This document shows positions 56,201-63,774 of a stretch of 64,000 nt of DNA, piece by piece. Every line of letters begins with the position of its first letter. The stretch's first letter is position 1. The DNA lies in the NCBI RefSeq assembly GCF_011927665.1, contig NZ_JAATJA010000001.1, positions 663,019-727,018 on the forward strand. The letters are read 5' to 3'. Below the pieces are notes generated by a model that was given only the letters and a program-made list of their open reading frames with translations, was not told where the DNA came from and did no database searches. The DNA comes from Desulfobaculum xiamenense (GTDB lineage Bacteria; Desulfobacterota; Desulfovibrionia; Desulfovibrionales; Desulfovibrionaceae). A program made the translations under genes and the position numbers.

Positions 56201-56518
56201 TCAGACCACGTGATCGAGGAAGGTGCCGAGCATCTCGTCCTGCGTGGCGACAACCGCTGCGGAAGCCTCGAAGGAGCGCTCGTTGACGATGAGGGACGTC
56301 ATCTCCACAGCGAGGTCGGTGCCCGAGGCACCGTCGGCCGCCGCGTCGGCGGTGACAATGTCGGACACGCCAACGCCCCCGTAGCCGAGGCGCTCCTCAA
56401 AGTCCACACGCGAAGGCGCGAAGCCCTCCGTGTTGACGTTGGCGATGTTGTTGGCGGTCACGGCCTGCGCCGTGGAAAAGGCGTCGAGTGCGGACTGCGC
56501 CGCGGCGAGCACGTTCAT
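56201..56518 (-). CDS. Short flagellar rod-like protein (FlgC/FlgG type)
   Basis: A 105-residue protein with the two termini of flagellar axial proteins and almost nothing between: N-terminal SALDAFSTAQAVTANNIANVNTEGFAPSRVDFEE (rod consensus NNIANVNTxGF) and C-terminal DLAVEMTSLIVNERSFEASAAVVATQDEMLGTFLDHV. It resembles FlgC most but is shorter. It lies apart from the main operon between folE2 and the sigma-54 activator. It may be a minor rod part or assembly factor. Confidence 0.75.
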   Translation of the reverse strand: MNVLAAAQSALDAFSTAQAVTANNIANVNTEGFAPSRVDFEERLGYGGVGVSDIVTADAAADGASGTDLAVEMTSLIVNERSFEASAAVVATQDEMLGTFLDHVV

Positions 56519-56582
56519 GACGTCATCCCGATGCGTGTGGAATGCGGGGGACCGGACAACGCATCCGGCCCCTCACAGAGTC

Positions 56583-57365
56583 TCACACATTCTTGTCCAA
56601 TTCAATGATGGCGTAAGCGCTGTGATTGTGAATGGATTCCTGGCTCTCCACCTCGACGCGGAACCACGACACCTGCTCCAGCCTGCGCAGTTCGTCGGCG
56701 GCGGAACGCACCACGTCCTCCACGAAGGCGGGCTTGGCAAACGCGTCCTCGGTCACGCGGCGCTCGTCCTCGCGCTTGAGCAACGCGTACACGGGCGAGG
56801 AACCGGCCTGCTCGGCAATGGCGATGAGATCCTCGATCCACACCATGCCCGTGGAGCGGGTCCGGATGCGGACGATGGCGCGCTGGCTGTGCGCTCCGCC
56901 ATTGCAGATGGCCAGCGAACAGGGGCACACCGTCATCACCGGCACGTCCACGCCAAGCTCGAAGGTGAGCTTGCCGCTCTCCAACTCGCCAAGCAGGGTG
57001 CACTGGTAATCCATGAGCGCGGGCGTTCCGGTCTCCGGAGCGAGCCGCTGGAGAAAATAGGGGAAACGGAAGATGAGGTGCGCGCGCTCGGCCTGCAGGC
57101 GCAGGCGCACATCCTCAAGCAGCCGCTTGAAGCTCGAATAATCGAGCTCCTCACTCCAGGCACGCAGCGCCTCGATGAAGCGGCTCATGTGAGTGCCCTT
57201 GAACCGGGCTGGCAGATCGACTGAAAGATCCACGCTGGCCACGGTATGCTGCACTTCACCCTTGTTGTCCCGGCTGCGAACCAGCACGGGCAGCCGCAGA
57301 TTTTTCACACCGACACGGTCGATGGGCATGGCCACTTCGGCCGGGCCGCTCTGAACATCCTTCAT
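56583..57365 (-). CDS. folE2: GTP cyclohydrolase FolE2 (type IB)
   Basis: A 260-residue enzyme making dihydroneopterin triphosphate from GTP, the entry to folate. Type IB marks: [38 protein letters not shown], the metal-binding cysteine in [21 protein letters not shown], and [18 protein letters not shown]. FolE2 uses other divalent metals and often substitutes for zinc-dependent FolE. It follows the NikR-like gene by five bases, which suggests metal-linked expression. No clear Shine-Dalgarno before the ATG at 57365; a second ATG 12 codons on is possible. Confidence 0.92.
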   Translation of the reverse strand: MKDVQSGPAEVAMPIDRVGVKNLRLPVLVRSRDNKGEVQHTVASVDLSVDLPARFKGTHMSRFIEALRAWSEELDYSSFKRLLEDVRLRLQAERAHLIFRFPYFLQRLAPETGTPALMDYQCTLLGELESGKLTFELGVDVPVMTVCPCSLAICNGGAHSQRAIVRIRTRSTGMVWIEDLIAIAEQAGSSPVYALLKREDERRVTEDAFAKPAFVEDVVRSAADELRRLEQVSWFRVEVESQESIHNHSAYAIIELDKNV

Positions 57366-57370
57366 CGGTC

Positions 57371-57790
57371 TTATACCAAATCCTGTCCGGTGGTTGTGAG
57401 GCTGAGCTTCCCGTGCTTGACCCCCTTGGTCGAGACGAGTCTCTGCCCCAGATTGCGGATTCTATCCGCCGGTCCCTTGAGGACCAGAACTTCAAGACAA
57501 TTGTGATGATCCAGATGTACATGCAGCGAGGACAGAATCAAATCGTGGGCCTCGTGCTGCAATTCGGTCAGCCGCTGGGAGAGATTGCTCTGATGATGAT
57601 CATAGACCATGCTCAGGGTTCCCGCGACTTCGCGGTCCGACTCTTCCCATTCCTTCTTCACCAGCGTATTGCGGATGAGGTCGCGAATGGCCTCGGAACG
57701 CGTCTGATAACTGTTTTCCTCGCAATGACTGTCGAACTTGTCCAGCAGATCGGAATCAAGCGAAACACCGAAACGAATCGTCTTTCCCAT
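57371..57790 (-). CDS. nikR: NikR-type nickel-responsive regulator
   Basis: A 139-residue ribbon-helix-helix plus ACT-domain regulator. The RHH part is [16 protein letters not shown] ... [14 protein letters not shown]. The four nickel ligands of E. coli NikR are conserved with exact spacing: H79, H90, H92 and C98 ([12 protein letters not shown]). NikR binds operators when nickel is bound. GGAGG precedes the ATG. It sits directly before folE2; the nearest possible nickel/cobalt transport genes are the ECF pair at 59.3-60.8 kb. I found no GTATGA-type NikR operator nearby. Confidence 0.9.
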   Translation of the reverse strand: MGKTIRFGVSLDSDLLDKFDSHCEENSYQTRSEAIRDLIRNTLVKKEWEESDREVAGTLSMVYDHHQSNLSQRLTELQHEAHDLILSSLHVHLDHHNCLEVLVLKGPADRIRNLGQRLVSTKGVKHGKLSLTTTGQDLV

Positions 57791-57837
57791 TGCGTCCTCC
57801 GGAAGTTGAGTGGTGTTTCATGCCTGCCCCGCGAGGG

Positions 57838-58524
57838 TCAAGGCCTTTTCGAAATTTCAAGGATGTGGACCGTAACAGAATGCCCCTCCCACTGGATGTG
57901 CTCGGTATGCACCCGCTCGCAGCCCCAGCCGAGTGCGGCCACGGCCTCGCCGAAGGGTCTGGCCACGGCGCGGTCAGGTTCGGCTATCCATGCCCGCCCG
58001 CCGGGGACGAGCACATGATCCAGAAACGACAGCACGGAGCCGATGAAACGCTTCTCGTAGATGACGTCCCCGGCCCAGACGAATTGAGCGCTGCCAGCAG
58101 CGATGGCCGCATTGCGCCAGTCCATCTGAATCCACAGAGGCTGCGCCACGCGGTTCAGGTCCGCGTTGCCGCGCGCGAAGAACAGCGGCTCGAATTCGTA
58201 ATCAAAGGCGATGACGCGCGCGCCGAAAAGCGAACCGGCCAAAGCCGTCAGCCCCAGCCCGCACCCCATGTCGACGCATACGCGCCCGGCGATGCGGGCA
58301 CGGTTCGCGCCCAGCCACGCCGACAGCACGACACTGGACGGCCACACCTCCGCCCAATAGGGCAGGCGCTCGTCCTCGGTGAATTCGTCCTCGCCGATGA
58401 GTTCCCACAGCGTTTCGAGGTCCGCGGTGCGCTCAATGAGCCACGACCGACCAGCGGCCACAACTTCGAGCCGCTGCCTGGGACCGTCCAGATCGACAAT
58501 GGTAGCGCCACGTTTCACGCCCAC
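57838..58524 (-). CDS. Class I SAM-dependent methyltransferase (methyltransferase-16-like)
   Basis: A 228-residue Rossmann methyltransferase. The SAM motif I reads CVDMGCGLGLTALAGSLFGARVIAFDYE, with LPYWAEVWPSSVVLSAWL before it, the pattern of the protein-lysine methyltransferase-16 group; post-motif region VWAGDVIYEKRFIGSVLSFLDHVL. The target is unknown. I choose the GTG at 58524 because GGAGG lies 7 bases upstream; the longer frame from a GTG at 58569 has no ribosome site. Forty-seven bases before nikR, probably one transcript. Confidence 0.78.
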   Translation of the reverse strand: MGVKRGATIVDLDGPRQRLEVVAAGRSWLIERTADLETLWELIGEDEFTEDERLPYWAEVWPSSVVLSAWLGANRARIAGRVCVDMGCGLGLTALAGSLFGARVIAFDYEFEPLFFARGNADLNRVAQPLWIQMDWRNAAIAAGSAQFVWAGDVIYEKRFIGSVLSFLDHVLVPGGRAWIAEPDRAVARPFGEAVAALGWGCERVHTEHIQWEGHSVTVHILEISKRP

Positions 58525-58764
58525 GGGTGTGCCTCCGCCATATGCGGCAACGCGCCGCCAGTTCTCCACTTCATTGGAGCGCGGTACACCCGTGGTAGCA
58601 CGATGTCAACTCCACAGGCACAAGCCATGGCATCCCTGCGGGAGCATGTTGCGAAATGGCGGGCACCAGACGGCAATCGGGTATGACGCGGCGGACAGTG
58701 CCGCAGTGAAAGGAATGCGTCGCAGCCGGATGCATCTCCGGGCTCGACCGATCAGGGCGGATTT

Positions 58765-59190
58765 TCAGAAGACGAACTCGACGAGCGCATGCCAGCCCGT
58801 GAACACCTGCCCCATCGCCAGCGTGACGAGGACGACATTGCACAGGCCATGCAGCACGGGCAAAAGCACCCGGCGGCCGCGCCGACGGTCCATGTACACC
58901 CCGGAAGCGAGGCCCACGAACAGAAGCGGTGCCATGAACCCTGCGGCGTTGACGAAATGCCACCCGGTTGCGCCCACGCGCTCCCAGAAGTGCCACGTAA
59001 TGGCCATCGCGCCAGCCATGCCAAGCCCCCAGCCGCAAAGCACAACCAGCCCGAGCGTCACGTGTCTACGCCACGCGAAGCGCACCGGTTGGCCGAAATG
59101 GGCCATTCGGAAACGCCGCGCGCCAAGGTGCAGCACATAGAGCGATAGCAGATTGACCACCACCATGGATACGGGATGAAACAGGAGCAT
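58765..59190 (-). CDS. Four-helix integral membrane protein (DUF4079-like)
   Basis: A 141-residue membrane protein with four hydrophobic helices and conserved-looking histidines at helix ends (LLFHPVSM at the start, AITWHFW, GWHFVNAAG, LLPVLHGLCN). Paired histidines of this type can bind haem, and the layout recalls DUF4079. GGAGG lies before the ATG at 59190. It is divergent from the ECF ATPase gene with a shared 152-base control region. A role as a partner of that transporter is possible but unproven. Confidence 0.6.
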   Translation of the reverse strand: MLLFHPVSMVVVNLLSLYVLHLGARRFRMAHFGQPVRFAWRRHVTLGLVVLCGWGLGMAGAMAITWHFWERVGATGWHFVNAAGFMAPLLFVGLASGVYMDRRRGRRVLLPVLHGLCNVVLVTLAMGQVFTGWHALVEFVF

Positions 59191-59342
59191 ATCACCTCCA
59201 TTCAGCAGGTCGCGCGGGACAGACCGCGTCGCAAGCGCCGTTGTCGCGCCAATCCCCGGAACACGCCGGTAGGCGCGGCTCTGGACGCATCGCCCGGCAT
59301 GTGCGAATCTTTTTCCCCAAACATCACTTTACACGAAAAACA

Positions 59343-60074
59343 ATGATTCGCATCGACCAACTCAGCCATTCCTATCCGGGCGGCACGACCGTGCTTTCCG
59401 ACATCAACCTATCCATAACGCGCGGAACCCTACTGGCCCTCGTGGGAACCAACGGCTCGGGCAAATCCACGCTGCTCTCGCTTCTGGCGGGCATTCTACG
59501 GCCCACGCGGGGCACAATCTCTCGCGGCGGGTTCACCTCTCCCGGAGACGAAGCCGCCATGCGCCGCAGTTCGGGCCTGCTCCTTCAGGACGCGGACCTG
59601 CAAATCCTCGGTGCCACCGTGGAGGAGGACATCCTGCTCGGCTTCGCCACGGACGACAACGTAGCCCGGACCAAGGCGCTGGACATGGCCCAACGCTTCG
59701 GTCTCGCCGACCAGTGGCACACGCCCGTCCAGCATCTCTCGTGGGGGCAGAAGCGCAAACTGTGCCTCGCGGCCGCCCTGCTCCGCCAGCCCGACTGCCT
59801 GCTGCTGGACGAACCCTTCAGCGGGCTCGACTATCCAGGCATGATCGAAATGCGCGAGATGCTCATCGCAAGCCGCTCCGCGGGCCTCACGCAGGTGGTG
59901 ACCTCGCACGATCTGGAGCCGCTGGCCGACATCGTGGACGTCATGGCCGTGATGCATGCGGGACGCATCGCCCTCTCGGGCGCACCGCGCGACATCCTCG
60001 ACCATGTGCGCGAATTCGGAGTCCGCCCGCCCAGCTCGTGGACCGCCAACCGCACCTTGCAGCCATGGGACTGA
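59343..60074 (+). CDS. ECF-type ABC transporter ATPase (CbiO/EcfA-like)
   Basis: A 243-residue ATPase energising metal or vitamin uptake. Walker A GTNGSGKST (residues about 40-48), Q-loop LLLQDADLQI with the VEEDILLG pattern typical of CbiO/EcfA, signature LSWGQKRKL in place of LSGGQ, Walker B CLLLDEPFSGLD, switch TSHD. Start ATG 59343 has no strong ribosome site. Overlaps the T-component start by ten bases. Confidence 0.88.
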   Translation: MIRIDQLSHSYPGGTTVLSDINLSITRGTLLALVGTNGSGKSTLLSLLAGILRPTRGTISRGGFTSPGDEAAMRRSSGLLLQDADLQILGATVEEDILLGFATDDNVARTKALDMAQRFGLADQWHTPVQHLSWGQKRKLCLAAALLRQPDCLLLDEPFSGLDYPGMIEMREMLIASRSAGLTQVVTSHDLEPLADIVDVMAVMHAGRIALSGAPRDILDHVREFGVRPPSSWTANRTLQPWD

Positions 60075-60817
60075 CCGGCATGGCGCACGAAAGCACGCCA
60101 CACGCGCAAAGTCCGGCACCCGGACGCGAACGTCCCACCCTCGACCCACGCGTGCGGGTACTGCTGGCCTTCAGCTATGGTCTGGTGGTGCTCCACTCGG
60201 GCACGCTGGGGCTGGCGGTCATACTCGGCGCGCTGTGCGCGGTCGCTCTGGCGGTAACGCGCACGCATCCGACGGACCGAAGCGTTTTCAAGGCCTGCGC
60301 GGCCTTCGTCGGCCTCTGGGTGGGAATCAAGACGGGGGTGGATATGTGGTCGGGCATCGCGCCCACGCAGGCGCTCATGGGCGGCGGCATCCTCGGCATG
60401 CGCCTGTTCGCGCTCATGCTTATCGGCCTGTGCCTCGCCCTGTCGGCATCGCCACGCACGATGGGCACTGCGCTGGCGTGGATGCTGCGCCCGATTCTGC
60501 GGGGGAAGGCATGGATCGTCGCCCTCGCAATGGCGCTCATGATCCACTTTCTACCGTTGACGTGGCAGGTCTTCACCCGCGTCCGGCACACCATGGCCCT
60601 ACGCGCATCCAACCTCCCACTGCGTTCGCGAATCATGCTCTTCCCGCAGGCGGCGATGCGCGCGCTCTCCCTCAAGACATGGAATCAGACCGTGGCCATC
60701 GCGGCCCGTGGGCTGGACAGGGAAAGCGCATGGCAGACGCGCTTTCCCCTCAACGCCGCCCACTGGGCGCTAGGTGCTCTTCTCATCCTCGTCGGTTGCG
60801 TCCTTGCGCGGCTCTGA
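60065..60817 (+). CDS. ECF transporter T component (CbiQ/EcfT-like)
   Basis: A 250-residue membrane protein with about five helices: LDPRVRVLLAFSYGLVVLHSGTLGLAVILGAL at the start, the cytoplasmic coupling-helix region with Ala-Arg-Gly-type motifs (KTWNQTVAIAARGLDRESAWQ). It couples the ATPase to a substrate-binding S component. No CbiM, CbiN or clear S component is adjacent. The ATG at 60065 overlaps the ATPase; the ATG at 60080 is an alternative. Its 3' end overlaps the opposite MauE-like gene by 48 bases. Confidence 0.82.
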   Translation: MGLTGMAHESTPHAQSPAPGRERPTLDPRVRVLLAFSYGLVVLHSGTLGLAVILGALCAVALAVTRTHPTDRSVFKACAAFVGLWVGIKTGVDMWSGIAPTQALMGGGILGMRLFALMLIGLCLALSASPRTMGTALAWMLRPILRGKAWIVALAMALMIHFLPLTWQVFTRVRHTMALRASNLPLRSRIMLFPQAAMRALSLKTWNQTVAIAARGLDRESAWQTRFPLNAAHWALGALLILVGCVLARL

Positions 60818-61618
60818 AGCCGCGTCATCCGTAGCGAACGAATCCTCAAGCTCCCACTGCATCGGCGTGGTCGCTTCAACCTCAGCACCTTCCGCAGCAT
60901 CAGCCGCTAACGCCGCGTCCGGCTCCTGCGCGAGCAGGGACCGATACTCCTCGGATTGCCCGTCAGGTTCGGCAAAACCAGCCTCCGCAAAACCAGCCTC
61001 CTCAGACGCCTGCGGTGTCCACTCCAGCCCAGATGGAGCCGCCCAGTCGGCGGCCTCGGCATGAACATCGGGCGTCGTGAGGGCCTCGGTGGCCAGCCCG
61101 AACGCCGCACCGGCCGCAGGCACGGAAACGGGCACCGACGCGGGGGCAGGCCGTAAACGTCCCAAACGGATATCACGCTGCAAGCGGGCCGAGGCACGCT
61201 CCGCCGCATGATCGGCAAAGGCCCGCCAGCACGAGATGACGGCGAGGGAGAACAGGACCGTATCGCGCCACACGGAGATCATCATGTCCCCGCGTGCGCC
61301 GGGGCGAACGGAAAAACAACCGCAACTGATGTCCAGCCCGCGCGAGATGTTGTACCACATGAGGCCGATGAACACGGCCAGCATGCCCGTAATGATGACG
61401 GACGCGCCGCGCCGCATCACGCCGCACGCCAGCGCCGCGCCACACGCGAATTCCAGCCACGGCAGAACCATTGCCACCGGATTGATGAGCACCGGCGGCA
61501 AAATCTGGTAATTGACCACGACCTGTGCGAACAGGGCCGGATGCAGCACCTTGTCCACTGCGGCGGCGATGAACACCAGCCCGAGGATGACGCTGCACGC
61601 CTCGTAGAAACGATTCAT
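60770..61618 (-). CDS. MauE/DoxX-family membrane protein with acidic tail
   Basis: A 282-residue protein. Residues about 1-135 hold four membrane helices in the MauE/DoxX style (FYEACSVILGLVFIAAAVDKVLHPALFAQVVVNYQILP), including a CGCF motif after ISRGLDIS, as in redox-linked family members. The remainder (about 150-282) is a soluble, Ala/Glu-rich low-complexity tail without a recognised domain. Upstream rhodanese overlaps its start by four bases. The tail's coding end overlaps the convergent ECF T gene. Likely role in thiol/disulfide or sulfur redox at the membrane. Confidence 0.78.
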   Translation of the reverse strand: MNRFYEACSVILGLVFIAAAVDKVLHPALFAQVVVNYQILPPVLINPVAMVLPWLEFACGAALACGVMRRGASVIITGMLAVFIGLMWYNISRGLDISCGCFSVRPGARGDMMISVWRDTVLFSLAVISCWRAFADHAAERASARLQRDIRLGRLRPAPASVPVSVPAAGAAFGLATEALTTPDVHAEAADWAAPSGLEWTPQASEEAGFAEAGFAEPDGQSEEYRSLLAQEPDAALAADAAEGAEVEATTPMQWELEDSFATDDAASEPRKDATDEDEKST

Positions 61619-62202
61619 CGCGTCCCCTCCCCTGCGGCTTCGGATTCAGGTGCCGCCCCGGTAGCGTCATCCGAATCGGCAGGAACATCCCCGGAACCGA
61701 CCTCCACCGCGCCGCCAGCGGCCAGCCAGCCGGCGAAGCCCTCGCCGTACACGAAAAGATTCCCGTAACCGAGCATGTCGAGGCTTTCGGCCAGTTCGGC
61801 GCTCATATGGCAGGTGATGGAACTGCAATAGATGATGATCCGCCGCCCCGCGTCGGGCGCGCCGATAAGGCGCTGCGCGTCCTCGGCAAACATGCCGGGC
61901 GGAATGTTGACGGCACCGGGCACATGCCCTTCCTCGAAATCCTCCACAAAACGGGCATCAATGAACAGTGCCCCACCCTCGGTGAAGGCCTGCAGAGCTT
62001 CCGGCGTGTCGATTCCCTGCGCGGCGGATGCGCCGGGCAGGGTTTCTGCCGCTGCGGGCAGCATGCTCTGGCGCAGCGGCGCGCGCTCCCACGTCAGTCC
62101 CTCGGGATGATGGATATTGAAGAAATGCGCACAGGCGACCGATACGGCCACCAGAAATGCCATCTCGTACAGCACGGTAAGACGGGGGGAAAGAAGTCGC
62201 AT
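61615..62202 (-). CDS. Membrane-anchored rhodanese
   Basis: A 195-residue protein with an N-terminal membrane helix (LTVLYEMAFLVAVSVACAHFF) and a periplasmic rhodanese domain (about 65-170): LFIDARFVEDFEEGHVPGAVNIP and the active-site loop IIYCSSITCHMSAELAESL, which contains two cysteines. A Gly/Asp-rich tail follows. The ATG at 62202 (MRLLSPRL) is chosen with GAGG upstream. It overlaps the MauE-like gene by four bases, a sulfur-redox pair. Confidence 0.85.
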   Translation of the reverse strand: MRLLSPRLTVLYEMAFLVAVSVACAHFFNIHHPEGLTWERAPLRQSMLPAAAETLPGASAAQGIDTPEALQAFTEGGALFIDARFVEDFEEGHVPGAVNIPPGMFAEDAQRLIGAPDAGRRIIIYCSSITCHMSAELAESLDMLGYGNLFVYGEGFAGWLAAGGAVEVGSGDVPADSDDATGAAPESEAAGEGTR

Positions 62203-62316
62203 TGCACCTCGCTTTTCCGGACCGATGCCCGGCAGTGGTCGAACCGGGAAATTCTGCGACAGCGGGCGGTTATCATCAAGCCTTTTTTGGGCGCGAAACG
62301 GACAGCACACCTCGCT

Positions 62317-62331
62317 TGCCAAATATTGGCA
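62317..62331. promoter_or_regulatory. Perfect palindromic operator candidate
   Basis: TGCCAA (62317-62322), ATA, TTGGCA (62326-62331): six-base half-sites with a three-base spacer in the 182-base region between the two divergent rhodanese genes. The right half-site is also the proposed -35 box of the + strand gene, so a bound protein would block it. Regulator unknown. Confidence 0.5.
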
Positions 62332-62355
62332 CGAAATGCACGCCCATGCTATGTT
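62326..62355 (+). promoter_or_regulatory. Sigma-70-like promoter of the rhodanese-rubrerythrin gene
   Basis: TTGGCA at 62326-62331 (five of six to consensus), an 18-base spacer and TATGTT at 62350-62355 (four of six). It would give a leader of about 20-25 bases before the ATG at 62385. Confidence 0.45.
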
Positions 62356-62384
62356 TCACCATGCTCATCAAACTTCTGAACGGA

Positions 62385-63230
62385 ATGCGTAAAATGAGAA
62401 CCGGATACAGGGACCTGACCGCCGACGAAGTTCGCGCGTTCATCAAGTCGCGCAGGCAAGGCACCTATACCCTGCTCGATGTCCGGCAGGACTGGGAATA
62501 CGAGGAGGAACACATCCCCGGTTCCTTTCACATCCCTCTGCCGGAACTTTCCGACCGTCTGCACGAAATTCCCCGCGACAAGCCCGCCATCGCCTACTGC
62601 CGCTCCGGCGGGCGCAGCTCCGCCGCGGCGGCCATGCTGCGCGACAACAAGGTGGCCGAGGTCTACAACCTCACGGATGGCATGTCCGGATGGCGTGGGG
62701 AGGCGGCCGTCGGCCCGGGATCGGCCGGGTTGCTCGCCTTTTCGGGGGACGAATCGACGGCGGAAGTCGTGGCGCTGGCCTGCCGCATGGAGGTGCAGCT
62801 GGGCGACTTCTACCGAACCATGGCCAAGACGGCCACGGTGGACGATGTGCGGGATTTGCTCGAAAAACTGGCCGATTTTGAGGACAGGCACCAGACGTGG
62901 CTCTTGACGATCTACCAGAAGCTGACGGGCGAAGCGCTCGACCCGGCGCTACTGACCGCCAGCGCGCAGGATGAAGGCGCCGCCATGCTCGAAGGCGGCC
63001 TGACTGCGGAGGAATTCATACGGCGCAACACACCGGCCCTCGACACGCCCACGGGTGTGATCGAGGCGGGGATGATGTTCGAGGCACAGGCGCTGGACCT
63101 CTACACGCGCTATGCGGCGCGCTCCGCAAACGAAGCCTCGCGCGCCCTGCTCTACAAGATGGCCGACGAGGAAAAACGCCACCTCAAGGCGCTGGGAACG
63201 CTGCTCGACAAGGTTGCGCGCAAAGACTGA
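62385..63230 (+). CDS. Rhodanese / rubrerythrin-like ferritin fusion
   Basis: A 281-residue cytoplasmic two-domain protein. Rhodanese domain (about 5-115): LLDVRQDWEYEEEHIPGSFHIP and active loop AYCRSGGRSSAAA. Ferritin-like helical domain (about 125-280) with two ExxH iron motifs, DFEDRHQ and DEEKRHL, and additional Glu in EAGMMFEAQALDLYTRY, matching a di-iron site. There is no rubredoxin knuckle. The fusion joins sulfur transfer and possible peroxide or oxygen defence. The start could be 62361, 62385 or 62394; none has a strong ribosome site. Confidence 0.82.
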   Translation: MRKMRTGYRDLTADEVRAFIKSRRQGTYTLLDVRQDWEYEEEHIPGSFHIPLPELSDRLHEIPRDKPAIAYCRSGGRSSAAAAMLRDNKVAEVYNLTDGMSGWRGEAAVGPGSAGLLAFSGDESTAEVVALACRMEVQLGDFYRTMAKTATVDDVRDLLEKLADFEDRHQTWLLTIYQKLTGEALDPALLTASAQDEGAAMLEGGLTAEEFIRRNTPALDTPTGVIEAGMMFEAQALDLYTRYAARSANEASRALLYKMADEEKRHLKALGTLLDKVARKD

Positions 63231-63251
63231 AACCGGCGCGACGACGCGGGA

Positions 63252-63752
63252 TCAGGCGGTCGCCACCGCTCCGGCCATTGCCATCTGCCGCACGACGACA
63301 TGATGGAACGGACGGATAAGATTGAAATAGATAGGCCCCGTCCAATTCCGGTAGCGAATGAACGTGGCGACGTGGAATCTGTTGCGACCATTCCCCAGCG
63401 GTTCCATGGCGACGGCGAGATATGCGGTCAGAGGCTTGTCCGTCACTTCCCCGATCCAGAACAGCCCGGACTGCGCGGCGACCGTCGTGAAGAACATCAG
63501 CTTATCCCCGGGCAGAAGCGTGAGATCCTCGGCGCGGAAGACGGTGCCGTCGAAGCCGGAATGCCCCATCCCGAGCGCACGGGCGAACACGCCGCGCACG
63601 GCGTACAGGCTACGGAGCCACCCCGGGGAATACGACATCATTCCCGCGATGAATTCCGCCAGCTCCACCTCGCCCTCAACGACCTTCACGTCTACATGAT
63701 CGGCCTGTTTAAAGAGGTGATCAATCTCGGAGACGCCACGCAGATGTTCCAT
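63252..63752 (-). CDS. DUF2867 domain protein
   Basis: A 166-residue soluble protein. The recognisable DUF2867 pattern includes the SPGWLRSLYAVRGVFARALGM helix, the strand pair KLMFFTTVAAQSGLFWIGEVTDKPLTAYLAVAME, and RFHVATFIRYRNWTGPIYFNLIRPFHHVVVRQM. The function is unknown; the fold is probably START-like. GGGAGG lies before the ATG. It follows tlyA by 22 bases and converges on the rhodanese-rubrerythrin gene. Confidence 0.78.
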   Translation of the reverse strand: MEHLRGVSEIDHLFKQADHVDVKVVEGEVELAEFIAGMMSYSPGWLRSLYAVRGVFARALGMGHSGFDGTVFRAEDLTLLPGDKLMFFTTVAAQSGLFWIGEVTDKPLTAYLAVAMEPLGNGRNRFHVATFIRYRNWTGPIYFNLIRPFHHVVVRQMAMAGAVATA

Positions 63753-63774
63753 CTCGCCCTCCCGGATTCGAATT

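Noticed and set aside
56547-56574. Hairpin between folE2 and the short rod-like gene
   Set aside because: Stem has a bulge and no T run follows on the minus strand; not good enough to call a terminator that would split the operon.
59191-59342. Possible cobalamin riboswitch before the ECF pair
   Set aside because: No B12-box (GCCACTG-type) sequence and too short a region.
62325-62343. Sigma-54-like TTGGCACG followed by AAATGCACGC
   Set aside because: After GG the GC falls at eight or twelve bases, not ten; sigma-54 spacing is strict. The palindrome and sigma-70 reading fit better.
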